The notes under the pieces were generated by a model. That model was not told the origin of the DNA. It saw only the letters and a program-made list of their open reading frames with translations, and ran no database searches. This document shows positions 7,508 to 15,169 of a stretch of 64,000 nt of DNA, piece after piece. Location: positions 32,004 to 96,003 of the forward strand of contig DATMIW010000074.1 of NCBI GenBank assembly GCA_035554115.1, read 5' to 3'. Source of the DNA: CAXTSE01 sp035554115. Its GTDB lineage: Bacteria > Actinomycetota > Actinomycetes > Actinomycetales > Microbacteriaceae. A program made the translations under genes and the position numbers. Each line of letters begins with the position of its first letter. Positions within the stretch are counted from its first letter, which is position 1.

Positions 7508-8647
7508 GTGACTCGCTTCTTCATTTCACTCGTGCTGGCCGTCGGACTTGTGGTGACAACGGCAGCTTGCGTGCCCACGCCCGCGCCGATGCCTTCCAAC
7601 TCGGCCGATCCTTCCCCTTCCGCAGACCCCGTGATTGCTCCTCAGCCCCTTCTCGACATCGCTTGCAGCGACCTGGCGTCGGCGTCGGACATCAGCCGGT
7701 ACCTTGTGGGGGCCGTGACCCCTCAAGGGCTCCGTGGAGACGATCCAGATGCTCAGCCGATGCGCACATTGCAGTTGCGTCAGCTCGGTGGGCTCCGGTG
7801 TGTGTGGTCAAATGGCGTCACTCACGCGTTCAATAACGCGTCCCCTCGTATTGCAGCCACTGTCGAGGTTCTCCCGGGCGCTGATGCCGCCGCAAAATGG
7901 GACAGGTACCGGAAGAATTCCACGGTTCAGGAAGGAACAGAGGAGTACTACTGCTCCTTTAATGTTGTGGTCGAGCCTTCGTTTGATGACGGCTGCATTT
8001 ACAACGGCTTTGCAGGCGACGCCTGGGTCAGTATTTTCCTCGAAAGCGTGCCGAGTGGTGAATACGCCTCGAAGGTGGAGTTGCAGACTGCTACGCGCCC
8101 TCTGATCGCGCAGATCGCCCAAAAAGTTGCTGCTGCTGAACCCGCGAACAGTCCCTGGTCTCCGCCAGGCGGCACCCCGCCCCTTCCCAAGGATTGCGAA
8201 AACATTGTTTCTGGTGCCTCTGTAGCGGCGGCCACAGAATCTGAAAAACCGGTGGATAGTTTCGTGTATCGGGATGGGCCACAAGCGGATATGACTCTTG
8301 GACTCGATGACCATTTTGTCGTTCCAGTGTGTACCTGGGCGTATAAGGACTTAGATTCTGGACCCGGCTCGCTCACGGCGTGGTTTGGCGGTGAGTGGGC
8401 GTGGCGTGAAATGCGTAGCGGTGAACGTGAGGACATGGCCGGCGATGCATCCGGAGCTCAGTTTTGGCTCGATTGTCGTCCAGGTGTACAGACCTGCACG
8501 GCGGATCTCGTCGTGGATCACAACTGGATCCGTCTCACGTTGAACGACCCTGACCCGCAGGGCGCGGTGGACGGCTACACCTACTCGGCCGACAAGGCCA
8601 CTGCACTGCGAACGATTGCGGCAGAGGTACTCAAGAACCTCGAATGA
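7508..8647 (+). CDS. Putative lipoprotein of unknown function
   Basis: I do not recognise the family. Starting from the GTG at 7508 the product is 379 residues with a hydrophobic signal segment (FFISLVLAVGLVVTTAAC) ending in a plausible lipobox Cys near residue 21, then a Pro/Ser-rich linker, then two similar-looking halves: each has an acidic CSDL or DCENIV start, a W-containing strand (LRCVWSNGV and VCTWAYKDL) and later Cys residues (YCSFNVV, DGC; LDCRPGVQTC). This suggests two related globular domains stabilised by disulfides. A longer reading from 7412 exists but would hide the signal peptide. It is monocistronic, bordered on both sides by palindromic repeats, and somewhat less GC-rich than its neighbours. 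Confidence 0.7.
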   Translation: MTRFFISLVLAVGLVVTTAACVPTPAPMPSNSADPSPSADPVIAPQPLLDIACSDLASASDISRYLVGAVTPQGLRGDDPDAQPMRTLQLRQLGGLRCVWSNGVTHAFNNASPRIAATVEVLPGADAAAKWDRYRKNSTVQEGTEEYYCSFNVVVEPSFDDGCIYNGFAGDAWVSIFLESVPSGEYASKVELQTATRPLIAQIAQKVAAAEPANSPWSPPGGTPPLPKDCENIVSGASVAAATESEKPVDSFVYRDGPQADMTLGLDDHFVVPVCTWAYKDLDSGPGSLTAWFGGEWAWREMRSGEREDMAGDASGAQFWLDCRPGVQTCTADLVVDHNWIRLTLNDPDPQGAVDGYTYSADKATALRTIAAEVLKNLE

Positions 8648-8740
8648 TGCGTAGCCGATAGTTCTTCCAGAATCGCACGTGCCCTTGGCTGGCGTCGGGA
8701 CATTGGCCGTCTGAATTAGAGCAGGTTGCTGGAGCGGGGT

Positions 8741-8759
8741 GGTCTCGACAGGCTCGACC
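8741..8759. repeat. Intergenic palindromic repeat copy (inverted orientation)
   Basis: GGTCTCGACAGGCTCGACC is the exact reverse complement of the copy at 16738-16756 in recG. It lies eleven bases beyond the stop of the EI24 gene, between two converging genes. Confidence 0.75.
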
Positions 8760-8769
8760 GACGGGGCGG

Positions 8770-9540
8770 CTACTCGGTCGGCGGGCTGCGCCGGTCGAGG
8801 GCGTGCCGTGCGAGATACGTCGCCCCGGCGACAGCCGCAGGCATGACGAGGATCGCGCCGCCCGGCACCAGGAAGCACAGGTGCACCGCCACGCCGAACC
8901 CGAGCACGCGCGGACTGTGGCTGCGCAGCAACTCTCGCCGTTCGAGAGCCGTCATACCGCGGGCTTCGAGCGCGCGTGCTGTCAGTTCGAGCGCGACGAG
9001 TCGACCCGACAGGAAGAGACCGAGCACCGCTGCCACGGGTGCGCCGACGATCGGGATGAGGCTGATGCCGGCCATGCCCGCGGCGGTGAGTGCGGCCCGG
9101 CCAACCAGCCGCACCGAATCGCGGACCGTGCGCCAGAATCCGGGCTCCACTCGGGCGGGCATGCCACCCAGCTCCGTTTCGACTTCGCGCCAGATCTTCT
9201 CGTAGAACGGTTCACCGACCAGGAGGGTGAGGGCGGTGAAGCCGAAGGCCGCGATCACGATCACTCCGATCAGGATCGCGAGGGCGACGAATATCCGCAG
9301 CAGGCGGCGACCCTCGACCGGCCAGCCATCGGCGAAGGGGGTCAGGAACGCCGAGATCGCGTCGAGGTTCAGCACCAGCGCGATCAGCGTCGCGAGCAAG
9401 ACGGCGGCCACGATCACGGCGGGGACCAGCCCGAGTGCCATCAGGCCCGGTCGGCGGCGCCAGAGGGCGAATCCGCGCAGCAGGAGCCCCACGCCGCCGA
9501 AGAACTCGGTGACGAAAGCTGGGGCGCGGGGCGGGGTCAC
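8770..9540 (-). CDS. EI24-domain (CysZ-like) membrane protein
   Basis: A 256-residue membrane protein of the EI24/CysZ family: N-terminal FVTEFFGGVGLLLRGF amphipathic entry, hydrophobic segments at about 30-55, 80-105, 145-180 and 215-245, and the conserved FTALTLLVGEPFYEKI stretch. CysZ of E. coli takes up sulfate, but the actinobacterial EI24 proteins are not characterised and this gene is not next to the sulfur operon, so sulfate uptake is only a possibility. GTG at 9540 is chosen because upstream codons run into the divergent gpsA gene 34 bases away. Confidence 0.75.
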   Translation of the reverse strand: MTPPRAPAFVTEFFGGVGLLLRGFALWRRRPGLMALGLVPAVIVAAVLLATLIALVLNLDAISAFLTPFADGWPVEGRRLLRIFVALAILIGVIVIAAFGFTALTLLVGEPFYEKIWREVETELGGMPARVEPGFWRTVRDSVRLVGRAALTAAGMAGISLIPIVGAPVAAVLGLFLSGRLVALELTARALEARGMTALERRELLRSHSPRVLGFGVAVHLCFLVPGGAILVMPAAVAGATYLARHALDRRSPPTE

Positions 9541-9574
9541 GGGGCGCACCCAGTCAGCCTGACAGAATGACGAC

Positions 9575-10690
9575 GTGACCGATCCCACTGCCGCGACCGA
9601 TCCGGCCACCAAGCCGATCCCCACGTCACCCGCGAATACGGCGCCGTCTGAGCCGCCGATCCAGACGATGCAGTTGCCGATCATCGGCGAAGCGCACGTG
9701 GCCGTACTCGGAGCGGGAGCCTGGGGCACGACTTTCGCGAAGATCCTCGCCGATGGTGGCGCCCGCGTGGGCATCTGGGCACGCCGACACGAGTTGGCTC
9801 GCGAAATCATGCAGAGTCGCCGAAACTCCGACTATCTGCCGGGCATCAATCTTCCGCGCGGCATCTCGGCGAGCGCGAAGCTGCCCGACGTTATTGAGGG
9901 TGCCGAGCAGATCTTCCTCAGCGTTCCGGCTCAGAGCCTGCGCGAAAATTTGCGCATTATGCGCGAGCTGATCCCCGCTGATGCGCTCGTTGTTTCGCTG
10001 ATGAAGGGCGTCGAGAAGGGCACGCGCGACAGGATGAGCGAGGTCATCCAGCAGGAGTTGGACTGTGATCCGGCGCGCATCGCTGTCGTCAGTGGGCCGA
10101 ATCTCGCCCTCGAAATCGCGAAAGAGCAGCCGACGGCAGCGGTGGTGTCGTCAACATCTCTTGAAACCGCGACAGCTGTCGCCCTGCGCGCGACGAACCC
10201 GTACTTTCGCTCCTTCGTCAACACCGATGTCATCGGCACCGAATTCGGTGGGGTGCTGAAAAACCTCATCGCGGTCGCGATCGGCATCGTCGATGGCGTT
10301 GGGTACGGCGAGAACACGAAGGCGTCGATCATCACCCGCGGCCTGGTCGAGATGACGGATTTCGCCGTCGCCTTCGGTGCGAAGCCGGAGACACTCAGCG
10401 GGCTGGCCGGTCTGGGCGACCTCATCGCCACGTGCGAATCCCCGCTCTCGCGCAACAACACCGCGGGCCGCCTGCTCGGCCAGGGCTATCGATTCAACGA
10501 GGTCATCGCGCAGATGAATCAGACGGCCGAGGGTCTTGCCTCCGTTGCGCCGATTCTTGAGCTGGCGGCGTCGAAGGGGGTCGAGATGCCGATCGTGTCT
10601 CAGGTCGCCGAAGTGCTGGCCGGTACGCTGAATCCGCGCGATATAGCGCCGCATCTCACCACCGACTCCACACACCCCCAAGGCGAGTAA
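9575..10690 (+). CDS. gpsA: NAD(P)H-dependent glycerol-3-phosphate dehydrogenase
   Basis: Makes sn-glycerol 3-phosphate from dihydroxyacetone phosphate for phospholipids. The Rossmann motif GAGAWGTTFAKIL is at about residues 46-58, and the catalytic-Lys and substrate region appears as GGVLKNLIAVAIGIVDG and NTKASIITRGL. The GTG at 9575 gives a 371-residue product with a disordered Thr/Pro-rich N-terminus of about 38 residues; the ATG at 9668 (MQLPIIG) is a reasonable alternative. It ends four bases before ddl, so the pair is an operon linking phospholipid and cell-wall precursor synthesis, the conserved actinobacterial order. Confidence 0.95.
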   Translation: MTDPTAATDPATKPIPTSPANTAPSEPPIQTMQLPIIGEAHVAVLGAGAWGTTFAKILADGGARVGIWARRHELAREIMQSRRNSDYLPGINLPRGISASAKLPDVIEGAEQIFLSVPAQSLRENLRIMRELIPADALVVSLMKGVEKGTRDRMSEVIQQELDCDPARIAVVSGPNLALEIAKEQPTAAVVSSTSLETATAVALRATNPYFRSFVNTDVIGTEFGGVLKNLIAVAIGIVDGVGYGENTKASIITRGLVEMTDFAVAFGAKPETLSGLAGLGDLIATCESPLSRNNTAGRLLGQGYRFNEVIAQMNQTAEGLASVAPILELAASKGVEMPIVSQVAEVLAGTLNPRDIAPHLTTDSTHPQGE

Positions 10691-10694
10691 GTCC

Positions 10695-11780
10695 ATGATC
10701 CGTGTTGTCCTCGTCTTCGGGGGTCGCTCCTCCGAGCACTCCATTAGCTGTGCCACGGCGGGCGGCGTGCTTGGTGCCATCGACCGCGACCGCTACGAGG
10801 TGATCCTGCTCGGGATCACCCCCGACGGCGCCCTGACGCTGCGTCACCCCGACGAGGTGGCAGCTTTCGCACTCGGGGAGACCCTGCCGATCCTGGACGA
10901 CAACGGCACGCGCGTGCACCTGCCGGAGTCGACCCTGACGCAGGAGTTCACAGTCACCGAGGCCGACGGAACGATCCGCTCACTGGGTGACGTGGATATC
11001 GCCTTCCCGATCGTTCACGGCCCCTTCGGTGAAGACGGCACTCTGCAGGGGGCGTTCGAACTGATCGGCTTGCCGTACGTCGGCAACGGCGTGCTGGCTT
11101 CCGCTCTCGGCATGGACAAGCACTTCACCAAAACCGTGCTGCAGAGCGCGGGTGTGCAGGTGGCCCCCTGGGTGCGGGTGGGCCGGGGCGAGATTGCGCG
11201 CGATCCGGAACTGTGGCAGCGCCGCATCCGGAACCTGGGGTTGCCCGCATTCGTGAAGCCGGCGCGCGCCGGGTCGAGCGTCGGGGTCAGCAAGGTTGGC
11301 GACTGGTCTGAACTCGAAGCGGCGCTGGAGGTGGCATTCGCCGAAGATTCAACGGTTCTGATCGAGGCGGCGGTGGTCGGCCGCGAGGTCGAATGCGCTG
11401 TGCTCGAAGGCCGCGACGGCGGACCCACCCGCACGAGCGTTGCGGGGGAGATCGTGGTCACGGGCCGCGATTTCTACGACTTCGAGGCCAAATATCACGG
11501 CGCTCCAGGAGTCGAACTGGTGTGCCCCGCCGAGCTGCGCGACCAGGAGCTGGCCGAACTGCAGCGCACGGCTGCGCACGCGTTCGAGGCCATCGGCGGG
11601 CGGGGTCTCGCGCGCGTGGACTTCTTCTTCACCGGCAGCGAGTTTGTCGTGAACGAGATCAACACGATGCCCGGCTTCACGCCGATCTCGATGTTCCCCG
11701 CCTGCTGGCAGGCCAGTGGACTTGCTTACGGTGAGCTCATCGACGAGCTCATCCAGCTGGGGTTGGCGACGGAGCGGTAG
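10695..11780 (+). CDS. ddl: D-alanine--D-alanine ligase
   Basis: ATP-grasp ligase making the D-Ala-D-Ala dipeptide of peptidoglycan; cytoplasmic, 361 residues. Visible motifs: FGGRSSEHSIS at the N-terminus, HGPFGEDGTLQGAFE, the SALGMDKHFTK segment, LPAFVKPARAGSSVGVSKV for ATP binding, and the C-terminal RVDFFFTGSEFVVNEINTMPGFTPISMFP with metal-binding Glu and Asn. Length and order fit the family well. It is co-transcribed with gpsA. Its last 32 bases overlap the convergent DUF3515 gene. Confidence 0.97.
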   Translation: MIRVVLVFGGRSSEHSISCATAGGVLGAIDRDRYEVILLGITPDGALTLRHPDEVAAFALGETLPILDDNGTRVHLPESTLTQEFTVTEADGTIRSLGDVDIAFPIVHGPFGEDGTLQGAFELIGLPYVGNGVLASALGMDKHFTKTVLQSAGVQVAPWVRVGRGEIARDPELWQRRIRNLGLPAFVKPARAGSSVGVSKVGDWSELEAALEVAFAEDSTVLIEAAVVGREVECAVLEGRDGGPTRTSVAGEIVVTGRDFYDFEAKYHGAPGVELVCPAELRDQELAELQRTAAHAFEAIGGRGLARVDFFFTGSEFVVNEINTMPGFTPISMFPACWQASGLAYGELIDELIQLGLATER

Positions 11781-12282
11781 TCGGAACCGGGGGCAGGTCA
11801 ATGTCTTGACCCGTCACCGTGTCGTCGGTGCTCGTGCACTTCTGACCGTTGGGCGGCAGGAACGACACCGCGTTCAGCAGGTCGTTGAGCGGAATACCGG
11901 GGCTCGTGAACGCTTTCCGGCTGACGACGATGTCGAGGGCCGGGTCGCGGCCGAATGTCGTGAATTTCCAGAACTTCTTGTCGCTCACGTCGCGGAGGAA
12001 GAAGATTCCCTCCAGCTCGATGCAGGGCAGAGTGGATGCGCGGGGCACCTCGACTCCGCAGCGCACCAGAACCGACGCCGGGTTTCCCCATGCGGCCGTC
12101 GCCTGCGCGTCGGTCTCGCGTTTCGGCATATCGCCCACGGTGTCGGGCAATCTCACGATGACGGCGGCGCATCCGGGGTTGTTCGCGTCATCCGCCGCGG
12201 TCATCGGGATGATCTGGCTGCACCCGGTCAGCGCGATGAGTGCGAGCACGGCGAGACCAAGGGCAAGCGGAAAGCGTGACAT
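11749..12282 (-). CDS. DUF3515-family putative lipoprotein
   Basis: A 177-residue secreted protein whose start (ATG 12282) gives a clean lipoprotein signal: basic MSRF, a hydrophobic core and ALTGC lipobox with Cys20. The mature part has CAAVIVRLPDTV, WGNPASVLVRCGVEVP and VLVRCG-type segments characteristic of DUF3515, found next to ddl and thiL in many actinomycetes. The function is unknown; context suggests the envelope. A longer reading frame extends upstream into thiL but has no plausible start. The 3' end overlaps ddl by 32 bases in convergent orientation, and the gene diverges from thiL only 24 bases away. Confidence 0.85.
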   Translation of the reverse strand: MSRFPLALGLAVLALIALTGCSQIIPMTAADDANNPGCAAVIVRLPDTVGDMPKRETDAQATAAWGNPASVLVRCGVEVPRASTLPCIELEGIFFLRDVSDKKFWKFTTFGRDPALDIVVSRKAFTSPGIPLNDLLNAVSFLPPNGQKCTSTDDTVTGQDIDLPPVPTTAPSPTPAG

Positions 12283-12306
12283 CAGCTTCAGGCTAGCGTG
12301 GGCTGC

Positions 12307-13368
12307 ATGTCGGAGTCTGAGACTGAGCAGCCTGAGGTCGTGGAGCCTGGGATCGAGCAATTCGGCGTTGCGCCCCACGCGACGGCACCGGCGACCTCGC
12401 CCGCCACGCTCTGCTCGATCGGCGAGGCGGCCGTTCTTCGTCGCATCTTTCCGCGGCTGCCCGATGCCGCCGCCGCCCTGATCGGTCCCGGAGACGATGC
12501 CGCGGTGCTCGCGGCGCCCGACGGTCGCTTCGTTGTCACAACCGACACGATGGTTCACGGCCCCGACTTCCGCTTGGCCTGGTCGCGCCCCGCCGACCTG
12601 GGATGGAAGGCGGCAGCAACGAACCTTGCAGATATTGCGGCGATGGGGGCTCGGCCGACGGGGCTCGTTGTTGCGCTCGCAGCGCCTGCCGGCACTCCCG
12701 TGAAGTTCTTGGAGGACCTGGCTGACGGCCTCCGGATGGCGTGCGAAGCTCTCGCGCCGGGCTGCGGGGTGGTCGGTGGTGACCTCGCGGTGTCGGCGAC
12801 GCTGGTGATCGCCGTCACGGCTTTCGGCGACCTGGAGGGGCGGGATCCGGTGCTCCGCTCAGGTGCCCGTCCCGGTGACAGGGTGGCTGTCTCCGGTCCC
12901 CTCGGGCTCGCCGCCGAGGGACTCGCCCTGCTGTTCGAGCGAGCCGTGGACGACCGCGGGGTACCCGATTCGGCGCGGGTCGCGGAGCTGCGGGTGGCGC
13001 ATCCCGAGGCCTTGGCGGCGCAGCTGACTCCCCGTCCACCTCTTGCCGACGGGCCGGCCGCCGCTCGCGCCGGGGCGACGGCGATGCTCGACCTGAGTGA
13101 TGGGCTCGCGATCGACGCCCGGCGGGTGGCCGACGCGAGTGGGGTGTGCGTCGACCTGTCTCGTGCGGCGATCGGGTCGGAGCTCGCCCTGACGGGCGGC
13201 GAGGATCACGCGCTCCTGGCAACATTCCCGCCGGATGTCGAGCTGCCATCCGGATTTCGGGACATTGGGCGGGTCATCTCGGGCTCAGGCTTGTCGCTCG
13301 ACGGTACGCCGTACACCGGCCGCGGGGGATGGGACCCGTACGCCGACTGGGACGGACGCGGCGACTAG
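12307..13368 (+). CDS. thiL: Thiamine-monophosphate kinase
   Basis: Phosphorylates thiamine monophosphate to the active diphosphate using ATP. PurM-like fold with GPGDDAAVLAAPDG near residue 64, TTDTMVHGPDF, ATNLADIAAMGARPTG (Mg-ATP binding), GGDLAVSATLV and a LDLSDGLAIDA segment; 353 residues. Start choice: a TAGCGT -10-like box at 12294-12299 lies seven bases before ATG 12307, fitting a leaderless message; the GTG at 12298 would overlap that box. The first 35 residues are a variable extension. It converges on rsmD across a short gap. Confidence 0.95.
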   Translation: MSESETEQPEVVEPGIEQFGVAPHATAPATSPATLCSIGEAAVLRRIFPRLPDAAAALIGPGDDAAVLAAPDGRFVVTTDTMVHGPDFRLAWSRPADLGWKAAATNLADIAAMGARPTGLVVALAAPAGTPVKFLEDLADGLRMACEALAPGCGVVGGDLAVSATLVIAVTAFGDLEGRDPVLRSGARPGDRVAVSGPLGLAAEGLALLFERAVDDRGVPDSARVAELRVAHPEALAAQLTPRPPLADGPAAARAGATAMLDLSDGLAIDARRVADASGVCVDLSRAAIGSELALTGGEDHALLATFPPDVELPSGFRDIGRVISGSGLSLDGTPYTGRGGWDPYADWDGRGD

Positions 13369-13380
13369 CGTCTGCGCGCC

Positions 13381-13414
13381 AGGATTACTGCAGCGCTAGG
13401 ACTACTGCCGCGTT
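13381..13414. repeat. Two-copy 17-base tandem repeat between thiL and rsmD
   Basis: AGGATTACTGCAGCGCT at 13381-13397 is followed directly by AGGACTACTGCCGCGTT at 13398-13414. The second copy reaches the stop codon of rsmD. No terminator hairpin is obvious between these convergent genes. Confidence 0.5.
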
Positions 13415-13988
13415 AGGCCTGCGGTTCCGGTCTCACCCAGAAAACGGCCGTATCGCCGTATGTGCTGCGGCGCTCGCACGCGAGTCCGGCCGGCCAGGTG
13501 GGCTCCGGGTCGCGGGTTGCGCGTTCGAGGATGAGCAGGGCATCCGGAGCCAGTCGCGGCACGAGCGGCGCGAGCTCGGCCATGAGCTCGGCGGCTGGCA
13601 GCTCGTAGGGCGGATCGACGAACACAAGATCAACGAACGAGGTCGTTCCTGTTGCGAAAGACACGACAGTCTGCGTGACCACGGTGATCGTCGGCTCCTC
13701 GCCGCGTGGGGCGGCGCGGCGGACGCGCTCCGCGTTGGCCGCGATGATCTTCGCGGCAGCGGGCGCCTTTTCGACAAGCGTGACCTGGCTCGCCCCTCGT
13801 GACGCCGCCTCGAGACCGAGAGCACCGGATCCCGCATAGAGGTCGAGTACGCGCGCACCGTCGAGCGCGCCCCGGGCATCGAGCGCCGAGAAGATCGCCT
13901 CGCGCACACGATCGGAGGTGGGGCGAGTGCCGGTTTTGGGCACCGTGAGCGGGAGCGAGCCGGCGAAGCCCGAGATGATGCGCGTCAT
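13413..13988 (-). CDS. rsmD: 16S rRNA (guanine966-N2)-methyltransferase
   Basis: SAM-dependent methyltransferase acting on 16S rRNA in the small subunit. From ATG 13988 the product is 191 residues with the RsmD N-terminus TRIISGFAGS, the arginine-rich RPTSDRVREAIFSAL, SAM motif VLDLYAGSGALGLEAASRG, and catalytic VFVDPPYE. A TACCGT box lies seven bases before the start, so the message may be leaderless. In many bacteria rsmD is beside coaD; here corA and recG lie between them. It diverges from corA. Confidence 0.95.
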   Translation of the reverse strand: MTRIISGFAGSLPLTVPKTGTRPTSDRVREAIFSALDARGALDGARVLDLYAGSGALGLEAASRGASQVTLVEKAPAAAKIIAANAERVRRAAPRGEEPTITVVTQTVVSFATGTTSFVDLVFVDPPYELPAAELMAELAPLVPRLAPDALLILERATRDPEPTWPAGLACERRSTYGDTAVFWVRPEPQA

Positions 13989-14070
13989 GCCTGTCACGGT
14001 AGCGGGCTGGCGTTGGCAGTCGCGCGCGAGGCTTCGCTGTCGCGAGGTGTGTGAAGCGTACGATCGGCGC

Positions 14071-15120
14071 GTGCATCCTGAACCTCCCGCCACCCGCCTA
14101 CCCGGCGTCGTCAACAATGTCGTCTACGTCGGCGGTCGCAAACTCGAGAGTCCGCCGACTCTCGAGGGCACTTTCGACGTGCTCGCCAGACATGAGAATG
14201 CTCTCGCGTGGATCGGCCTCTACCGGCCAGACAAACCCACCCTCGACACCCTCGCCGCCGAGTTCGGTTTGCATGAGCTTGCGATCGAGGATGCCGTGAC
14301 GGCGCACCAGCGACCGAAGCTGGAACGGTACGGTGACATCCTCTTCATGGTGTTGCGCGCCGCGCACTATGACGACGAGGCCGAGCGAGTCGAGTTCGGC
14401 GAGCTGCACGTCTTCTGCGGGGCGAACTTTGTCATTACGGTGCGGCATGCGGAATCCCCCGACCTGTCGATCGTGCGGCATCGCATGGAAGGCACCGCAG
14501 AGGCACTCAACGAGGGTGCTGAGGCAGTGCTCTATGCGATTCTCGATGCCGTTGTCGACGGGTACGCACCTGTTGTCGCCGGCATTGCCAACGACATTGA
14601 CGAGATCGAAACGCAGGTATTCGACGGCGATCCGTCGGTTTCGCGACGTGTGTACGAACTGAACCGCGAGGTCATCGAGTTCGAGCGGGCCGTCGCGCCC
14701 CTCATAGGGATCATCGAAACCCTGTCGACTGGCTATGCCGACGGGCATGTGGGGGAGGTGCTGCAGCAATATCTGCGCGATGTCGCCGACCATGTGGTTC
14801 ACGCCTACGAGCGCATCGAACAGTTTCGCGCGTTGCTGCGCGACATTCTCGTCGTCAACGCCTCGCTTGTCGGGCAGAAACAGAACGAAGAGGCGGCTCG
14901 GCTTTCTGCGGCCAACATCCTCCAGGCGGACCAGACCCGCAAGATCTCGGGATGGGCGGCCATCCTCTTCGCCCCCACGCTAGTTGGAGCCATCTACGGG
15001 ATGAACTTCCGATTCATGCCCGAGCTCGATCAACCGTGGGGATATCCCGCAGCGCTCGGGCTCATGCTTGCGTCGAGTGTCGTGCTCTACATCGTGTTCA
15101 AGAAACGCGGGTGGCTGTAG
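14071..15120 (+). CDS. corA: CorA-family divalent metal channel
   Basis: A Mg2+/Co2+ channel-type transporter of 349 residues. The large cytoplasmic N-terminal domain (1-290) includes WIGLYRPDKPTLDTLAAEF and HQRPKLERYGDILFM. It is followed by a long coiled helix and two C-terminal membrane helices, with the selectivity signature YGMNF at the end of the first (residues about 310-314). GTG 14071 follows a TACGAT box by six bases, which fits a leaderless start; longer readings overlap the divergent rsmD. Mg2+ is the probable but unproven substrate. Confidence 0.93.
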   Translation: MHPEPPATRLPGVVNNVVYVGGRKLESPPTLEGTFDVLARHENALAWIGLYRPDKPTLDTLAAEFGLHELAIEDAVTAHQRPKLERYGDILFMVLRAAHYDDEAERVEFGELHVFCGANFVITVRHAESPDLSIVRHRMEGTAEALNEGAEAVLYAILDAVVDGYAPVVAGIANDIDEIETQVFDGDPSVSRRVYELNREVIEFERAVAPLIGIIETLSTGYADGHVGEVLQQYLRDVADHVVHAYERIEQFRALLRDILVVNASLVGQKQNEEAARLSAANILQADQTRKISGWAAILFAPTLVGAIYGMNFRFMPELDQPWGYPAALGLMLASSVVLYIVFKKRGWL

Positions 15121-15169
15121 CGCCGACGTCCGTGTCCGCGGCGTCGGAGCCCGCCGGTACCCTCGTGCT

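Noticed and set aside
8770..9540. CysZ-type sulfate importer call for the EI24 protein
   Set aside because: The fold is related but the gene is far from the sulfur operon and actinobacterial EI24 proteins are uncharacterised.
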